Shown here piece by piece: positions 42,297 through 50,909 of a DNA stretch of 64,000 nucleotides. The notes under the pieces are model-generated. The model was given only the letters and a program-made list of their open reading frames with translations, searched no databases and was not told the origin of the DNA. Source of the stretch: Rhodococcus sp. UNC23MFCrub1.1 (GTDB lineage Bacteria; Actinomycetota; Actinomycetes; Mycobacteriales; Mycobacteriaceae); the NCBI RefSeq assembly GCF_000686025.1, contig NZ_JMLQ01000009.1, positions 1 to 64,000 of the forward strand, given 5' to 3'. A program made the translations under genes and the position numbers. Every line of letters begins with the position of its first letter. Position 1 is the stretch's first letter.

Positions 42297-43433
42297 TCAC
42301 AGACCGCGGACCACGTGGGCGTCGACCGTCTCGAGGAACTCGCTCGTGGACGCGAGTCCCCCGATGTCCGCGGTACCGACTCCCGAGGCGATGGTCGCCT
42401 CGACCGCCGCGCGGATCCGCTCACCCACCCGTGCGTGATCGGCGGGCCCGGGTCCCGCCGCGAGGTGCTCGAGCATCGCGGCCACCGACAGCAGCAGCGC
42501 CGTCGGGTTGGCGCGGTTGCGGCCCGCGATGTCGGGGGCCGCGCCGTGGGCGGCCTGAGCCATCACCTTGGTGTCCGAGGCGTTAATCGACGGTGCCGTC
42601 CCGAGCGACCCGGCCAACTCGCCGGTGAGGTCGGACAAAATGTCTCCGAACATGTTCTCGGCCACCAGGACGTCGAAGGTCTCCCCAGACCGCACGAGCT
42701 TCGCCGTGAGGGCGTCGATGTGCTCGTGGTCCACCTCGACGTCCGGGTGCCGCTCGGCCACCTCCATGCACACGTCCTTGAACAGCCCCGTCGTCAACCG
42801 CAACACGTTCGTCTTGTGCACCACGGTCACGTGGCGCCGACGAGTCTCCGCGAGGGCGAACGCCTGCTCGGCGATGCGTTCGCACGCTCGACGGGTGAAC
42901 ACCGCCACGGCCAGGGCGACGTCGGGAGTGGGCATGAACTCCCCGGATCCGACGGCCATGTTGCGGTCGGCGTAGAAGCCCTCGGTGTTCTCCCGGACGA
43001 CGACCAGGTCCATGTCCGGACTCGTCGCCCGCACGCCCGGCAACGCGCGTGCCGGCCGGATGTTCGCGTACAGATCGAACTCCTTGCGGATGCGACCACC
43101 CGGCGTCAGCTGCCCCCGCGTCTCCTCGGGGTAGGACGCGCTGTCGTGCGGTCCGAGGACCCAGGCGTCCAACTCTGCCAACGCGCTCAGGGTGCGCGGC
43201 GGTACCGCGTCGCCGAACTCGTCGAGTGCCGCACGACCGAAGGGCAGCTCCACCCACTCGACGGGCGTGGCACCCAGGGCCTGCACGGCCGCATCGACGA
43301 TCTGTACGGTCCCGGGCACGATCTCGGTGCCGATGCCGTCGCCGTGCAGGACACCGATGCGGTGCGGTGCGCGGCGCGAACCGGCACCGGAGTCGTCGGA
43401 CTGTGAGGCCCCGGGATGCGCTGCACTCGTCAT
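42297..43433 (-). CDS. isocitrate/isopropylmalate-family dehydrogenase
   Basis: NAD(P)-dependent beta-decarboxylating dehydrogenase. Motifs: GVLHGDGIGTEI, the substrate-helix arginines in DLYANIRPARALPG, VRENTEGFYADRNM, TVVHKTNVLR, DVLVAENMFGDILSDL and APDIAGRNRANP. The substrate could be isocitrate, isopropylmalate, homoisocitrate or tartrate; no leu or TCA gene is next to it. ATGs at 43445, 43442 and 43433 are in frame; I use 43433 because AATGAT ends 7 nt upstream. The 3' end lies 4 nt from the convergent methyltransferase. Confidence 0.85.
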   Translation of the reverse strand: MTSAAHPGASQSDDSGAGSRRAPHRIGVLHGDGIGTEIVPGTVQIVDAAVQALGATPVEWVELPFGRAALDEFGDAVPPRTLSALAELDAWVLGPHDSASYPEETRGQLTPGGRIRKEFDLYANIRPARALPGVRATSPDMDLVVVRENTEGFYADRNMAVGSGEFMPTPDVALAVAVFTRRACERIAEQAFALAETRRRHVTVVHKTNVLRLTTGLFKDVCMEVAERHPDVEVDHEHIDALTAKLVRSGETFDVLVAENMFGDILSDLTGELAGSLGTAPSINASDTKVMAQAAHGAAPDIAGRNRANPTALLLSVAAMLEHLAAGPGPADHARVGERIRAAVEATIASGVGTADIGGLASTSEFLETVDAHVVRGL

Positions 43434-43453
43434 GGCCGCCATCATTACCCATC

Positions 43454-43996
43454 ATGGTGCAGTCGGTGGAACTCCTCCTGGACGAGCGCAGCGACGATGC
43501 GATCCGGCGCGAGTGGAACTACCTCGCCGAGCTGGGCCTGCCGAGTCAGGCTCGCCACGCGGGGGCGTCCAACCGTCCGCACGTCACCATCGCGGTCGCG
43601 TCGAGGATCGACGATGTCGCCGAGCGCCGGCTCGCCGCCCTGATCGCCGACGGACGAGACGCCGGGTCGTGGCGCTTCCCCGAGTCGGTACGCCTCGGCG
43701 GGTTGGTGGTCTTCGGCGGATCGCGGGCCGTCCTGGCCCGCTCCGTCGTGCCGACCGCGGCTCTCCTGGATCTGCACGCGCGGGTGTACGAGGCGCTCGC
43801 CGACTCGCCCGGCATTCCCCCGCATCTCGAACCCGGGCACTGGACTCCGCACGTCACCCTGGCGATGCGCGCGCGTCCCGAGGACATCGGTTCCGCGGCA
43901 TCGCATCTCGTGACCGATCTTCAGGACGTCGACGCCGAGGTGTCGGCCGTCCGTCGCTGGGACGGCGACGCGAGAGCCGACTGGCTCATCGGGTGA
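43454..43996 (+). CDS. 2'-5' RNA ligase / phosphoesterase superfamily protein
   Basis: A 180-aa protein of the 2H phosphoesterase superfamily with the two HxT motifs RPHVTIAV (His43) and TPHVTLAM. Family members act on 2',3'-cyclic phosphates or 2'-5' RNA links; the physiological substrate is unknown. ATG 43454 lacks a ribosome site. It is divergent from the dehydrogenase, with start codons only about 20 bp apart, and its last 11 nt overlap the convergent EamA gene. Confidence 0.85.
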   Translation: MVQSVELLLDERSDDAIRREWNYLAELGLPSQARHAGASNRPHVTIAVASRIDDVAERRLAALIADGRDAGSWRFPESVRLGGLVVFGGSRAVLARSVVPTAALLDLHARVYEALADSPGIPPHLEPGHWTPHVTLAMRARPEDIGSAASHLVTDLQDVDAEVSAVRRWDGDARADWLIG

Positions 43997-44879
43997 CAGG
44001 CGGCGCGGCCACCGAGGCTGCTCGGCGCCTCGTCGTGACCATCACCCCGACGATGATGAGCGCGGTACCGAGCACCGCGTTCGCGGTGACCGACTCGTCG
44101 AGCACGAGGGCGCCGAGCGCGATGCCGACGACGGGACTGAGGTACGTCACGGTCGACGCGGCGGACGGTCCCCATCCCGTCACGACGTTGGTGTTCCACA
44201 GGAAGGCCAGCCCGGTGCCGGCACAGCCGAGCGCGAGCATCGACGCGACGACGGGCACGTCGAGACGCACCGCGTCGCTCGCCACCACGGGCGCCGCGAC
44301 CAGCATCATCATCGCGGCGAGACCGATCTGCATCGTCGCCACCGCCAACGACGGCACACCCAGCGGGATGACGAACCGACGCAGGTACACCAGCGCGACA
44401 CCGTAGGACGCGGTGGCGCCGAGGCACGCCAGCTGCGCACGCGGGCTGCCACTCAGACCGCTCTCCCACGGCGCGAACACCACGACGATGCCGGCGAAGC
44501 CGATCAGGAGGCCCGCGGCGCGCAGCAGAGTCGGCCGTTCGGCGGGAAGAACGGCGAAGGCCAGCACCGTCGTCATGAGCGGCGTCGTCGCGTTGACGAT
44601 GGATGCCGTGGCCGAGTCGATATCCTGCTCCGCCCACGCGAACAGCAGCCACGGGAGGATGCACTGCACCACCGCGAGGAACGTCGAGTGGAGCCACACG
44701 ACTCCTCGCCGCGGGAGTCGAACATGCATGGGACGCAACAGGATCAGCAGTGTGGCCGCACCGAGGACGAGTCGCGCCAGCACCACCTGGACGAAGCTCA
44801 GCCCCTCGAGGCCCACCTTCATGAACAGGAAGCTCGCGCCCCACACCGCTGCGGTGGCCAGGAACTGCAGTACGAGCAC
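43986..44879 (-). CDS. EamA/DMT-family transporter
   Basis: A 297-aa membrane protein with ten predicted helices in two EamA repeats, e.g. LATAAVWGASFLFMKVGLEGLSF at the N-terminus and ALVLDESVTANAVLGTALIIVGVMV at the C-terminus. The family exports amino acids or metabolites. No ATG is available; the GTG at 44879 follows the stop of a 41-aa gene by 2 nt (TGATCGTG), so translation is probably coupled to it. The divergent GlxA-type regulator at 45091 is its likely controller. Confidence 0.85.
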   Translation of the reverse strand: MLVLQFLATAAVWGASFLFMKVGLEGLSFVQVVLARLVLGAATLLILLRPMHVRLPRRGVVWLHSTFLAVVQCILPWLLFAWAEQDIDSATASIVNATTPLMTTVLAFAVLPAERPTLLRAAGLLIGFAGIVVVFAPWESGLSGSPRAQLACLGATASYGVALVYLRRFVIPLGVPSLAVATMQIGLAAMMMLVAAPVVASDAVRLDVPVVASMLALGCAGTGLAFLWNTNVVTGWGPSAASTVTYLSPVVGIALGALVLDESVTANAVLGTALIIVGVMVTTRRRAASVAAPPVTR

Positions 44880-44881
44880 GA

Positions 44882-45007
44882 TCAGAAACGGTAGTCGCCG
44901 TGGCGGGTCACCTCGGCATGGGTGTCGGGTGTCCGATCCGCGAGTGCGAGGGCGGCCAGGACAGTGAGGAGGAGCAGGACTGTCGCGAGAACGAGGAAGA
45001 AGGTCAT
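44882..45007 (-). CDS. 41-aa predicted single-pass membrane peptide
   Basis: A short open frame: start ATG 45007, stop TGA at 44884-44882. The N-terminal 22 residues (MTFFLVLATVLLLLTVLAAL and following) form one hydrophobic helix; the rest (ADRTPDTHAEVTRHGDYRF) is polar. GGAG lies 10 nt before the ATG. Its stop is 2 nt from the EamA GTG start. It may be an accessory subunit, or simply a leader peptide that couples translation. No family recognised. Confidence 0.55.
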   Translation of the reverse strand: MTFFLVLATVLLLLTVLAALALADRTPDTHAEVTRHGDYRF

Positions 45008-45044
45008 GCGAGAAATACTCCGTCGCAGCGGATTCCACCAACAG

Positions 45045-45083
45045 TGGCAGTAATGACATATTTCGTCGTTTTCCTGCCATACT
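45045..45083 (+). promoter_or_regulatory. GlxA-regulator promoter with inverted repeat
   Basis: CATACT (45078-45083) ends 7 nt before the regulator's ATG at 45091, with no ribosome site: leaderless. TGGCAG (45045-45050) and CTGCCA (45074-45079) form an inverted repeat whose right arm overlaps the -10, a plausible autoregulatory operator that could also affect the divergent EamA unit. Confidence 0.55.
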
Positions 45084-45090
45084 GGGCGAC

Positions 45091-46089
45091 ATGCTGACGA
45101 AGGTGGTCGTCCCGCTCCTGCCGTTGACCGAGGCGTTCGAACTGGGTGTCGCGTGCGAGGTCTTCGGATTCGACCGGTCGGACGACGGACTGCCGGTCTA
45201 CGACTTCTCGCTGATCGCGGCCGTCCCCGACCCGATCCGCACTCGGTTCGGCTACTCCATCGACGTCCCGTACGACCTCGATCGACTCGACGACGCGGAT
45301 CTGATCATCATGTCCGCGGGTGGTACCGCGACGGCGCCGGACGGCACGTTCGCCTGCGGCACCGGTGACGGCCACGACCTCGAGCCGCTGGCCGAGAAGT
45401 TGCGCGCTGCCGTGGCGAGAGGCGCGCGCGTCGCGAGCCTGTGCACCGGCGCCTTCGTTCTCGGCGAGGCGGGACTGCTGGACGGACGTCGGTGCACGAC
45501 CCACTGGCGCCATGCGGCGCGCCTGGCCGAGCGCTTTCCCGGCGCCACGGTCGACTCGAACGTGCTCTACGTCCAGGACGGCAACGTCTACACCAGCGCG
45601 GGAACCGCTGCCGGGATCGACCTGTGCCTGCACATCGTGCGGTCCACACAGGGCGCCGCGGTGGCCAACGGCATCGCACGACGCATGGTGGTGCCCCCGC
45701 ACCGTGACGGCGGCCAGGCCCAGTACGTCGCGGTGCCCGTCCCCACCTGCGACTCGGACACCCTCGCCCCGCTCATCGACTGGATCGCCGAGAACCTGCG
45801 CGAGGACCTCACCGTGGACGTCCTGGCAGCACGCGTCTCGATGTCGCCCCGCACCTTCGCTCGCCGATTCCAGGCGGAGACGGGCACGACCCCGGCACGC
45901 TGGATCAGCGATCAGCGCGTTCTCGAGGCGCAGCGACTCCTCGAGTCCAGTGACCTGTCGGTGGACGCCGTCGCGGACACCGTGGGATTCGGTTCCGCGG
46001 CGGTGTTGCGCCAGCACTTCCTGCGGCTACGCCGCACCACACCGCAGTCCTACCGGCGCACCTTCCGGGCGGCGCCCGTCTCGGTCTGA
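45091..46089 (+). CDS. GlxA-type AraC-family transcriptional regulator
   Basis: A 332-aa regulator. Residues 1-175 form a DJ-1/PfpI-like amidase-fold sensing domain with the cysteine-elbow pattern VASLCTGAFVLGEAGLL and TTHWRHA. The C-terminal AraC DNA-binding domain (about 232-325) has two helix-turn-helix units: DVLAARVSMSPRTFARRFQ and SVDAVADTVGFGSAAVLRQHF. GlxA-type regulators respond to small metabolites. It is divergent from the 41-aa gene and EamA transporter, which it probably regulates. Confidence 0.92.
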   Translation: MLTKVVVPLLPLTEAFELGVACEVFGFDRSDDGLPVYDFSLIAAVPDPIRTRFGYSIDVPYDLDRLDDADLIIMSAGGTATAPDGTFACGTGDGHDLEPLAEKLRAAVARGARVASLCTGAFVLGEAGLLDGRRCTTHWRHAARLAERFPGATVDSNVLYVQDGNVYTSAGTAAGIDLCLHIVRSTQGAAVANGIARRMVVPPHRDGGQAQYVAVPVPTCDSDTLAPLIDWIAENLREDLTVDVLAARVSMSPRTFARRFQAETGTTPARWISDQRVLEAQRLLESSDLSVDAVADTVGFGSAAVLRQHFLRLRRTTPQSYRRTFRAAPVSV

Positions 46090-46192
46090 TCGAATTCGGG
46101 AATGACGGCGCGGGTCCGCCTGTTGACGGTGGACAGAACACCATGCCGGAGCCCACACGAGGTGGGTCGGCACTCACGACGAAAGGATCCTC

Positions 46193-46564
46193 GTGGCAAC
46201 GCAGACCCTCACCCAGCAGAACTTCGACGAGACCGTCACCGGTAACGACGTCGTTCTGGTCGACTTCTGGGCCGACTGGTGCGGACCGTGCAAGCAGTTC
46301 GCCCCGACGTTCGAGAAGTCCTCGGAGCAGCACCCCGACGTCGTGTTCGGCAAGGTCGACACCGAGGCGGAGCAGGGACTCGCCGCCGCCGCGAACATCC
46401 GCTCGATTCCCACGCTCATGGCGTTCCGCGAGGGCGTCCTCGTCTTCGCGCAGCCCGGCGCACTTCCGCAGGCGGCGCTCGAGGACCTGGTCGGCCAGAT
46501 CAAGGGCCTGGACATGGACGACGTCCGCAAGCAGATCGCGGAGCAGCAGGCCGCGGCCGAGTGA
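46193..46564 (+). CDS. thioredoxin
   Basis: A 123-aa thioredoxin with active site WADWCGPCKQF near residues 26-36 and the cis-proline segment SIPTLMAF. The C-terminal extension of about 15 residues is Gln/Ala-rich. GTG start at 46193 with AAGGA 6 nt upstream. It stands alone downstream of the regulator and has its own terminator. Confidence 0.95.
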   Translation: MATQTLTQQNFDETVTGNDVVLVDFWADWCGPCKQFAPTFEKSSEQHPDVVFGKVDTEAEQGLAAAANIRSIPTLMAFREGVLVFAQPGALPQAALEDLVGQIKGLDMDDVRKQIAEQQAAAE

Positions 46565-46590
46565 CCACCGCGGGCTGACACCCGCACCAC

Positions 46591-46628
46591 GACGGCGGGC
46601 GACGGAAGAGATTCCGTCGCCCGCCGTC
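46591..46628. terminator. bidirectional terminator between thioredoxin and polA
   Basis: A perfect 17-bp stem (46591-46607 with 46612-46628) closed by a GAGA tetraloop. It is 26 nt after the thioredoxin stop and 17 nt from the convergent polA stop. Confidence 0.88.
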
Positions 46629-46645
46629 GTCGTCGTGTGGTCGCC

Positions 46646-49342
46646 TCAGTGTGCGGCGTCGTCCCAGGTGCGACCCGTTCCCACGGAGACGTCGAGCGGC
46701 ACCGACAGCTCGATGGCGTGCGCCATCTTGTCTCGGACCAACGCCTCGACCTCGGCGCGTTCGGACTCGACGACCTCGAGCACCAGTTCGTCGTGCACCT
46801 GGAGGAGCATCCGCGAGGTGAGCCCGGCCTCGACCAGTCCGAGCTGGACGTCGATCATCGCGACCTTGATGATGTCGGCCGCGGTGCCCTGGATGGGGGC
46901 GTTGAGGGCCGCGCGCTCGGCGACCTCGCGGCGCTGACGATTGTCGCTCGTCAGATCCGGCAGGTAGCGGCGACGTCCGTAGAGAGTCGAGGTGTAGCCG
47001 ACCTTGCGCGCCGCCTCCACGACCTCGTGCAGATAGTCGCGCACCCCACCGAACCGGGAGAAGTACGCCTCCATCTGCTCCTTGGCCTCCTCGGTGGAGA
47101 TCTTGAGCTGCTGGGAGAGGCCGTAGGCACTGAGCCCGTAAGCCAGTCCGTACGACATCGCCTTGACCCGGCGGCGCAACTCCGGCGTCACCTCGTCGAT
47201 GGGCACCCCGAAAGCGCGCGACCCGACGAAGCTGTGCAGATCCTCGCCGGTGTTGAAGGCCTCGATGAGCCCCTCGTCCTTGGAGACGTGCGCCATGATC
47301 CGCATCTCGATCTGGCTGTAGTCCGCCGTCATCAGCGAGTCGTAACCCTCGCCGACGACGAAGCCCTCCCTGATGCGACGGCCCGCGGACGTCTTGACCG
47401 GAATGTTCTGCAGGTTGGGCTCGGTGGAGGACAGCCGACCCGTCGCGGCGATGGTCTGGTTGAACGTGGTGTGGATGCGCCCGTCGTCGCTGACCGACTT
47501 GAGCAGACCGTCGACCGTCACCTTGAGCCGCGTGGCGTCCCGGTGATCGAGTAGGTGCCGGAGGAAGGGATGCTCGGTCTTCTCGAACATCGACTGCAGC
47601 GCTTCGGCATCGGTGGTGTAGCCGGTCTTGGTGCGCTTGGTCTTGGGCATGTCGAGCTCGTCGAACAGGACCACCTGCAACTGCTTGGGTGACCCGAGGT
47701 TGATCTGCTTGCCGATCACCGCGTAGGCCGCCTCGGCGGCGACGCTCACCTCCCCGGCGAACTGGCTCTGCAGGTCGTGCAGATGATCGAGATCGATCGC
47801 GATACCGGTGTTCTCGACGGTGGCGAGCACGCCGAGGAGCGGCAGCTCCATGTCCGAGAGCAGCGGCGCGGACTCGATCTCGTCGAGCTCACGGTCCAGC
47901 GCGTCCGCGAGATCCAGCACCGCCTGCGCTCGCAGGATCTCCCCCTCGGCCACCGCTGCCTGCGTCTCGTCCTCGCTGTCGAGCAGGGACAGCTGGGCGT
48001 CGCCCGCGTCCTCGATGCGCAACTCGCGCTTGAGGTACCGCAGCGACAGGTCGTCGAGCGCGAAGCTCCGCTGCCCCGGTCGGACCAGGTAGGCCGCGAG
48101 TGCGGTGTCGCTGGTCAGCCCCGCGACGGGCCATCCGCGACCGCGCAGCGCATGCAACGCCCACTTGGCCTCGTGGAGAGCCTTGGGCCGCGACTCGTTC
48201 GCGAACCAGGCCGCGAGTGCCTGCTCGTCCTCGGCGGTGAGCCCGATGGTCTCGACGTAGGCACCCTCCCCGTCCGCCGACGCGAACGCGACGGCCGACG
48301 CGTCACCGTCGAACGGGGACCGCGTCCCCACGACGGAGAGCCCGGTGCGGACACCGTCCTGCGTGTGCGCCGCGAGCCACTCGGCGAGCTCGCCCGGTTC
48401 GAGCGCGCGGCCCCGCACCTCGAAGCCCTCCTCCGCCTCCGGCTCGGTCGACGAGAGGGTGGCGAAAAGCCGATCGCGCAACACACGGAACTCGAGATCG
48501 TCGAACAGCGCGTGCACCCGCTCGCGGTCCCACGGCGCCAGCTGCAGTTGATCCGGTGTGTACGGCAGAGGGACGTCGCGCACCATCTCGGTGAGCTGGC
48601 GATTGAGGACGACGCTGGAGAGATTGGCGCGCAGCGCGTCGCCGACCTTGCCGCGCACGGTGTCGACCTTGTCGACCAGGTCCTCGAGGCTGCCGTACTC
48701 CCGGATCCACTTGGTGGCGGTCTTCTCCCCCACCCCCGGGATGCCGGGAAGATTGTCGCTGGGGTCTCCGCGCAGCGCCGCGAAGTCCGGATACTGGGCC
48801 GGGGTGAGTCCGTACTTGCTCTCGACCTCCGCCGGCGTGAACCGCGTCAGGTCGGAGACGCCCTTGCGCGGGTAGAGGACGGTCACCTGGTCGTTGACCA
48901 ACTGCAGCGAGTCCCGGTCGCCGGTGACCACCAGCACCCGGTACCCCGCCGCGACCGCCTGCGTGGTGAGGGTGGCGATGATGTCGTCCGCCTCGAAGCC
49001 CGGCTCCGCCATCACCGGGATGCCCAGTGCTCCGAGGACGTCCTTGGTGATGTCGATCTGGCCCGCGAACTCGTCGGGGGTCTTGATGCGATTGGCCTTG
49101 TACTCCGGGAACTTGTCCGCCCGGAAGGTCTGGCGAGAGACGTCGAAGGCCGCGCCGACGTGCGTGGGCGACTCGTCCCGCAGCAGATTGATGAGCATGG
49201 AGGTGAACCCGTACACCGCGTTGGTGGTCTGCCCGCTGGTGGTCTTGAAGTTCTCGGCGGGCAGGGCGTAGAAGGCGCGGTACGCCACCGAGTGACCGTC
49301 GATCAGCATCAGGAGGGGCGAGGACTCGGTTACTGGACTCAC
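46646..49342 (-). CDS. polA: DNA polymerase I
   Basis: Repair and Okazaki-fragment polymerase. The 898-aa protein has an N-terminal 5'-3' exonuclease (1-295; LMLIDGHSVAYRAFYALPAENFK-type start, EADDIIATL), a middle 3'-5' exonuclease-like domain (about 310-500) that appears to lack the usual acidic residues as in mycobacterial PolA, and a polymerase domain with motif A DYSQIEMRI, motif B around RRVKAMSYGLAYGLSAYGLS and motif C QVHDELVLEV. The start is GTG 49342 (MSPVTESSPLL). TAGACT ends 7 nt upstream, so a leaderless mRNA is likely. Confidence 0.97.
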   Translation of the reverse strand: MSPVTESSPLLMLIDGHSVAYRAFYALPAENFKTTSGQTTNAVYGFTSMLINLLRDESPTHVGAAFDVSRQTFRADKFPEYKANRIKTPDEFAGQIDITKDVLGALGIPVMAEPGFEADDIIATLTTQAVAAGYRVLVVTGDRDSLQLVNDQVTVLYPRKGVSDLTRFTPAEVESKYGLTPAQYPDFAALRGDPSDNLPGIPGVGEKTATKWIREYGSLEDLVDKVDTVRGKVGDALRANLSSVVLNRQLTEMVRDVPLPYTPDQLQLAPWDRERVHALFDDLEFRVLRDRLFATLSSTEPEAEEGFEVRGRALEPGELAEWLAAHTQDGVRTGLSVVGTRSPFDGDASAVAFASADGEGAYVETIGLTAEDEQALAAWFANESRPKALHEAKWALHALRGRGWPVAGLTSDTALAAYLVRPGQRSFALDDLSLRYLKRELRIEDAGDAQLSLLDSEDETQAAVAEGEILRAQAVLDLADALDRELDEIESAPLLSDMELPLLGVLATVENTGIAIDLDHLHDLQSQFAGEVSVAAEAAYAVIGKQINLGSPKQLQVVLFDELDMPKTKRTKTGYTTDAEALQSMFEKTEHPFLRHLLDHRDATRLKVTVDGLLKSVSDDGRIHTTFNQTIAATGRLSSTEPNLQNIPVKTSAGRRIREGFVVGEGYDSLMTADYSQIEMRIMAHVSKDEGLIEAFNTGEDLHSFVGSRAFGVPIDEVTPELRRRVKAMSYGLAYGLSAYGLSQQLKISTEEAKEQMEAYFSRFGGVRDYLHEVVEAARKVGYTSTLYGRRRYLPDLTSDNRQRREVAERAALNAPIQGTAADIIKVAMIDVQLGLVEAGLTSRMLLQVHDELVLEVVESERAEVEALVRDKMAHAIELSVPLDVSVGTGRTWDDAAH

Positions 49343-49349
49343 GCAGGTC

Positions 49350-49372
49350 AGTCTAGGGAGGCGTACCGACAC
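49350..49372 (-). promoter_or_regulatory. PafBC/RecA-NDp-type promoter of polA
   Basis: On the minus strand GTGTCGGTA (49372-49364), 8-nt spacer CGCCTCCC, TAGACT (49355-49350). It fits tTGTCRgtg-N8-TAnnnT in all core positions, and the -10 ends 7 nt before the GTG start. Confidence 0.78.
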
Positions 49373-49524
49373 GGGCGTGGTCGGCGGTCGACCGCTTCGA
49401 AACAAGACTGAAACATCGAAGAAATCGAAGCGGCCGTTCTCGATACCCGGAGCCCGATAGAGTCCGACAATTGCAAGCAGAGCCGAGATTCCTCGGCGTT
49501 AGTCGACCGTCCGAGAGGACCCCC

Positions 49525-50907
49525 GTGCCCCCCTCGAGTCCTCGACGGCCCGGACGAACGACGGCCACCGCCGCCCTCGTCCGCGCGCTCGTCGTCGTAC
49601 TCCTCGGCCTCATCGCCGCAGCCACCTTCGGTGGAACGGCCCTGGCCCAGGAACCCACTCCGTCCCCCACTCCGAGCTCGAGCTCCCCACCCGCGAGCGG
49701 CTCCGAGTCCGACTCCGCTCCACCCGCCGACGCGGTGAACGTCAGCGGCAGCCTGAACAACGCCGGTGAACGCCTCGTCGGCGTCGACGTCGTGGCCCTC
49801 GACTCCGGAGAGTCCGAGGTGGCTCGCACCACGTCGGAAACCGGTGGGCGATGGACACTTCCGGTCTCACCCGGCAGTTACACATTCCGCGTCGACCCCG
49901 AGACCCTGCCCGACGGTGTCTCCGTGCAGGGCGACGTCGAACGCACCGTGGAGGCAGGTCGCGCCAACACCGTCATCTTCAGTTTCGGTGAGGAACGCAG
50001 CGCCACGGTCGTCCCGTTCTACGAGAAGTTCCTGCGCACCACCATCGACGGGCTGCGCTTCGGACTGGTCATCGCGCTCGCCGCGATCGGTCTGAGCCTC
50101 ATCTTCGGCACCACCGGGCTCACCAACTTCGCCCACGGCGAGTTGGTCACGCTCGGCGCCGTCGCGGCATGGGTCTTCAACCAGAAGCTCGGGATCCAGC
50201 TGATCCCGGCGACCGTCCTGGCGGTGATCGTCGGTGTGGCGGTCGGCTGGGCGAACAACGCCGGACTCTGGAGACCGCTGCGCAGACGCAAGACCGGCCT
50301 CATCGGCCAACTCGTCGTCTCGATCGGTCTCGCGATCGCCCTGCGGTACCTGATCCTCATCTTCTTCTCCGACCGCGCCGAGCCCTACAAGGACTATCAG
50401 GCGCAGGTGCAGCGTGAGTGGGGGCCGTTCGCCATCACCGACGTCAACCTCGCCTGCATCGTCATCAGCGTCGTGGTGCTCGTGCTCGTCGCGCTCATGC
50501 TGCAGAAGACCCGTATCGGCAAGGCCATGCGCGCCGTCGCCGACAACCGCGATCTCGCGGCGTCGTCCGGCATCAACGTCGAGCGCGTCGTGACCTTCGT
50601 CTGGTGCATGGGCGGCGGTCTCGCCGCTCTGGGCGGCGTGCTGTTCGGGCTCTCCGAGCTCGGCGGACGCGTCCAGTGGGAGATGGGCTTCAAGCTCCTC
50701 CTGCTCATGTTCGCCGGCATCACCCTCGGTGGCCTCGGCACGGCGTACGGCGCCCTGCTCGGCTGTGTCATCGTCGGTCTGTTGGTGCAGTGGTCGACGC
50801 TCGTGATCAACCCCGACCTCAAATACATCGGAGGATTGCTCGTCTTGATCGTCATCCTCATCGTCCGGCCGCAAGGCATCCTGGGCTCGCGGCAAAGGAT
50901 CGGCTGA
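49525..50907 (+). CDS. livH: branched-chain amino acid ABC permease LivH with extra N-terminal beta-domain
   Basis: A 460-aa protein. Residues 165-460 are the LivH permease (GLTNFAHGELVTLGA, MRAVADNRDLAASSGINVE). In front is an unusual extension: a signal-peptide-like segment (1-41, ending ALAQE), a Pro/Ser linker (42-69) and a beta-sandwich (70-155) resembling carboxypeptidase regulatory-like or Cna-B domains (VSGSLNNAGERLVGVDVVALD). The usual LivH is about 300 aa. The start is GTG 49525 with GAGAGGA 5 nt upstream. It is the first gene of livHMGF. The extension should face the outside and might contact the binding protein or be cleaved off. Confidence 0.92.
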   Translation: MPPSSPRRPGRTTATAALVRALVVVLLGLIAAATFGGTALAQEPTPSPTPSSSSPPASGSESDSAPPADAVNVSGSLNNAGERLVGVDVVALDSGESEVARTTSETGGRWTLPVSPGSYTFRVDPETLPDGVSVQGDVERTVEAGRANTVIFSFGEERSATVVPFYEKFLRTTIDGLRFGLVIALAAIGLSLIFGTTGLTNFAHGELVTLGAVAAWVFNQKLGIQLIPATVLAVIVGVAVGWANNAGLWRPLRRRKTGLIGQLVVSIGLAIALRYLILIFFSDRAEPYKDYQAQVQREWGPFAITDVNLACIVISVVVLVLVALMLQKTRIGKAMRAVADNRDLAASSGINVERVVTFVWCMGGGLAALGGVLFGLSELGGRVQWEMGFKLLLLMFAGITLGGLGTAYGALLGCVIVGLLVQWSTLVINPDLKYIGGLLVLIVILIVRPQGILGSRQRIG

Positions 50908-50909
50908 CC

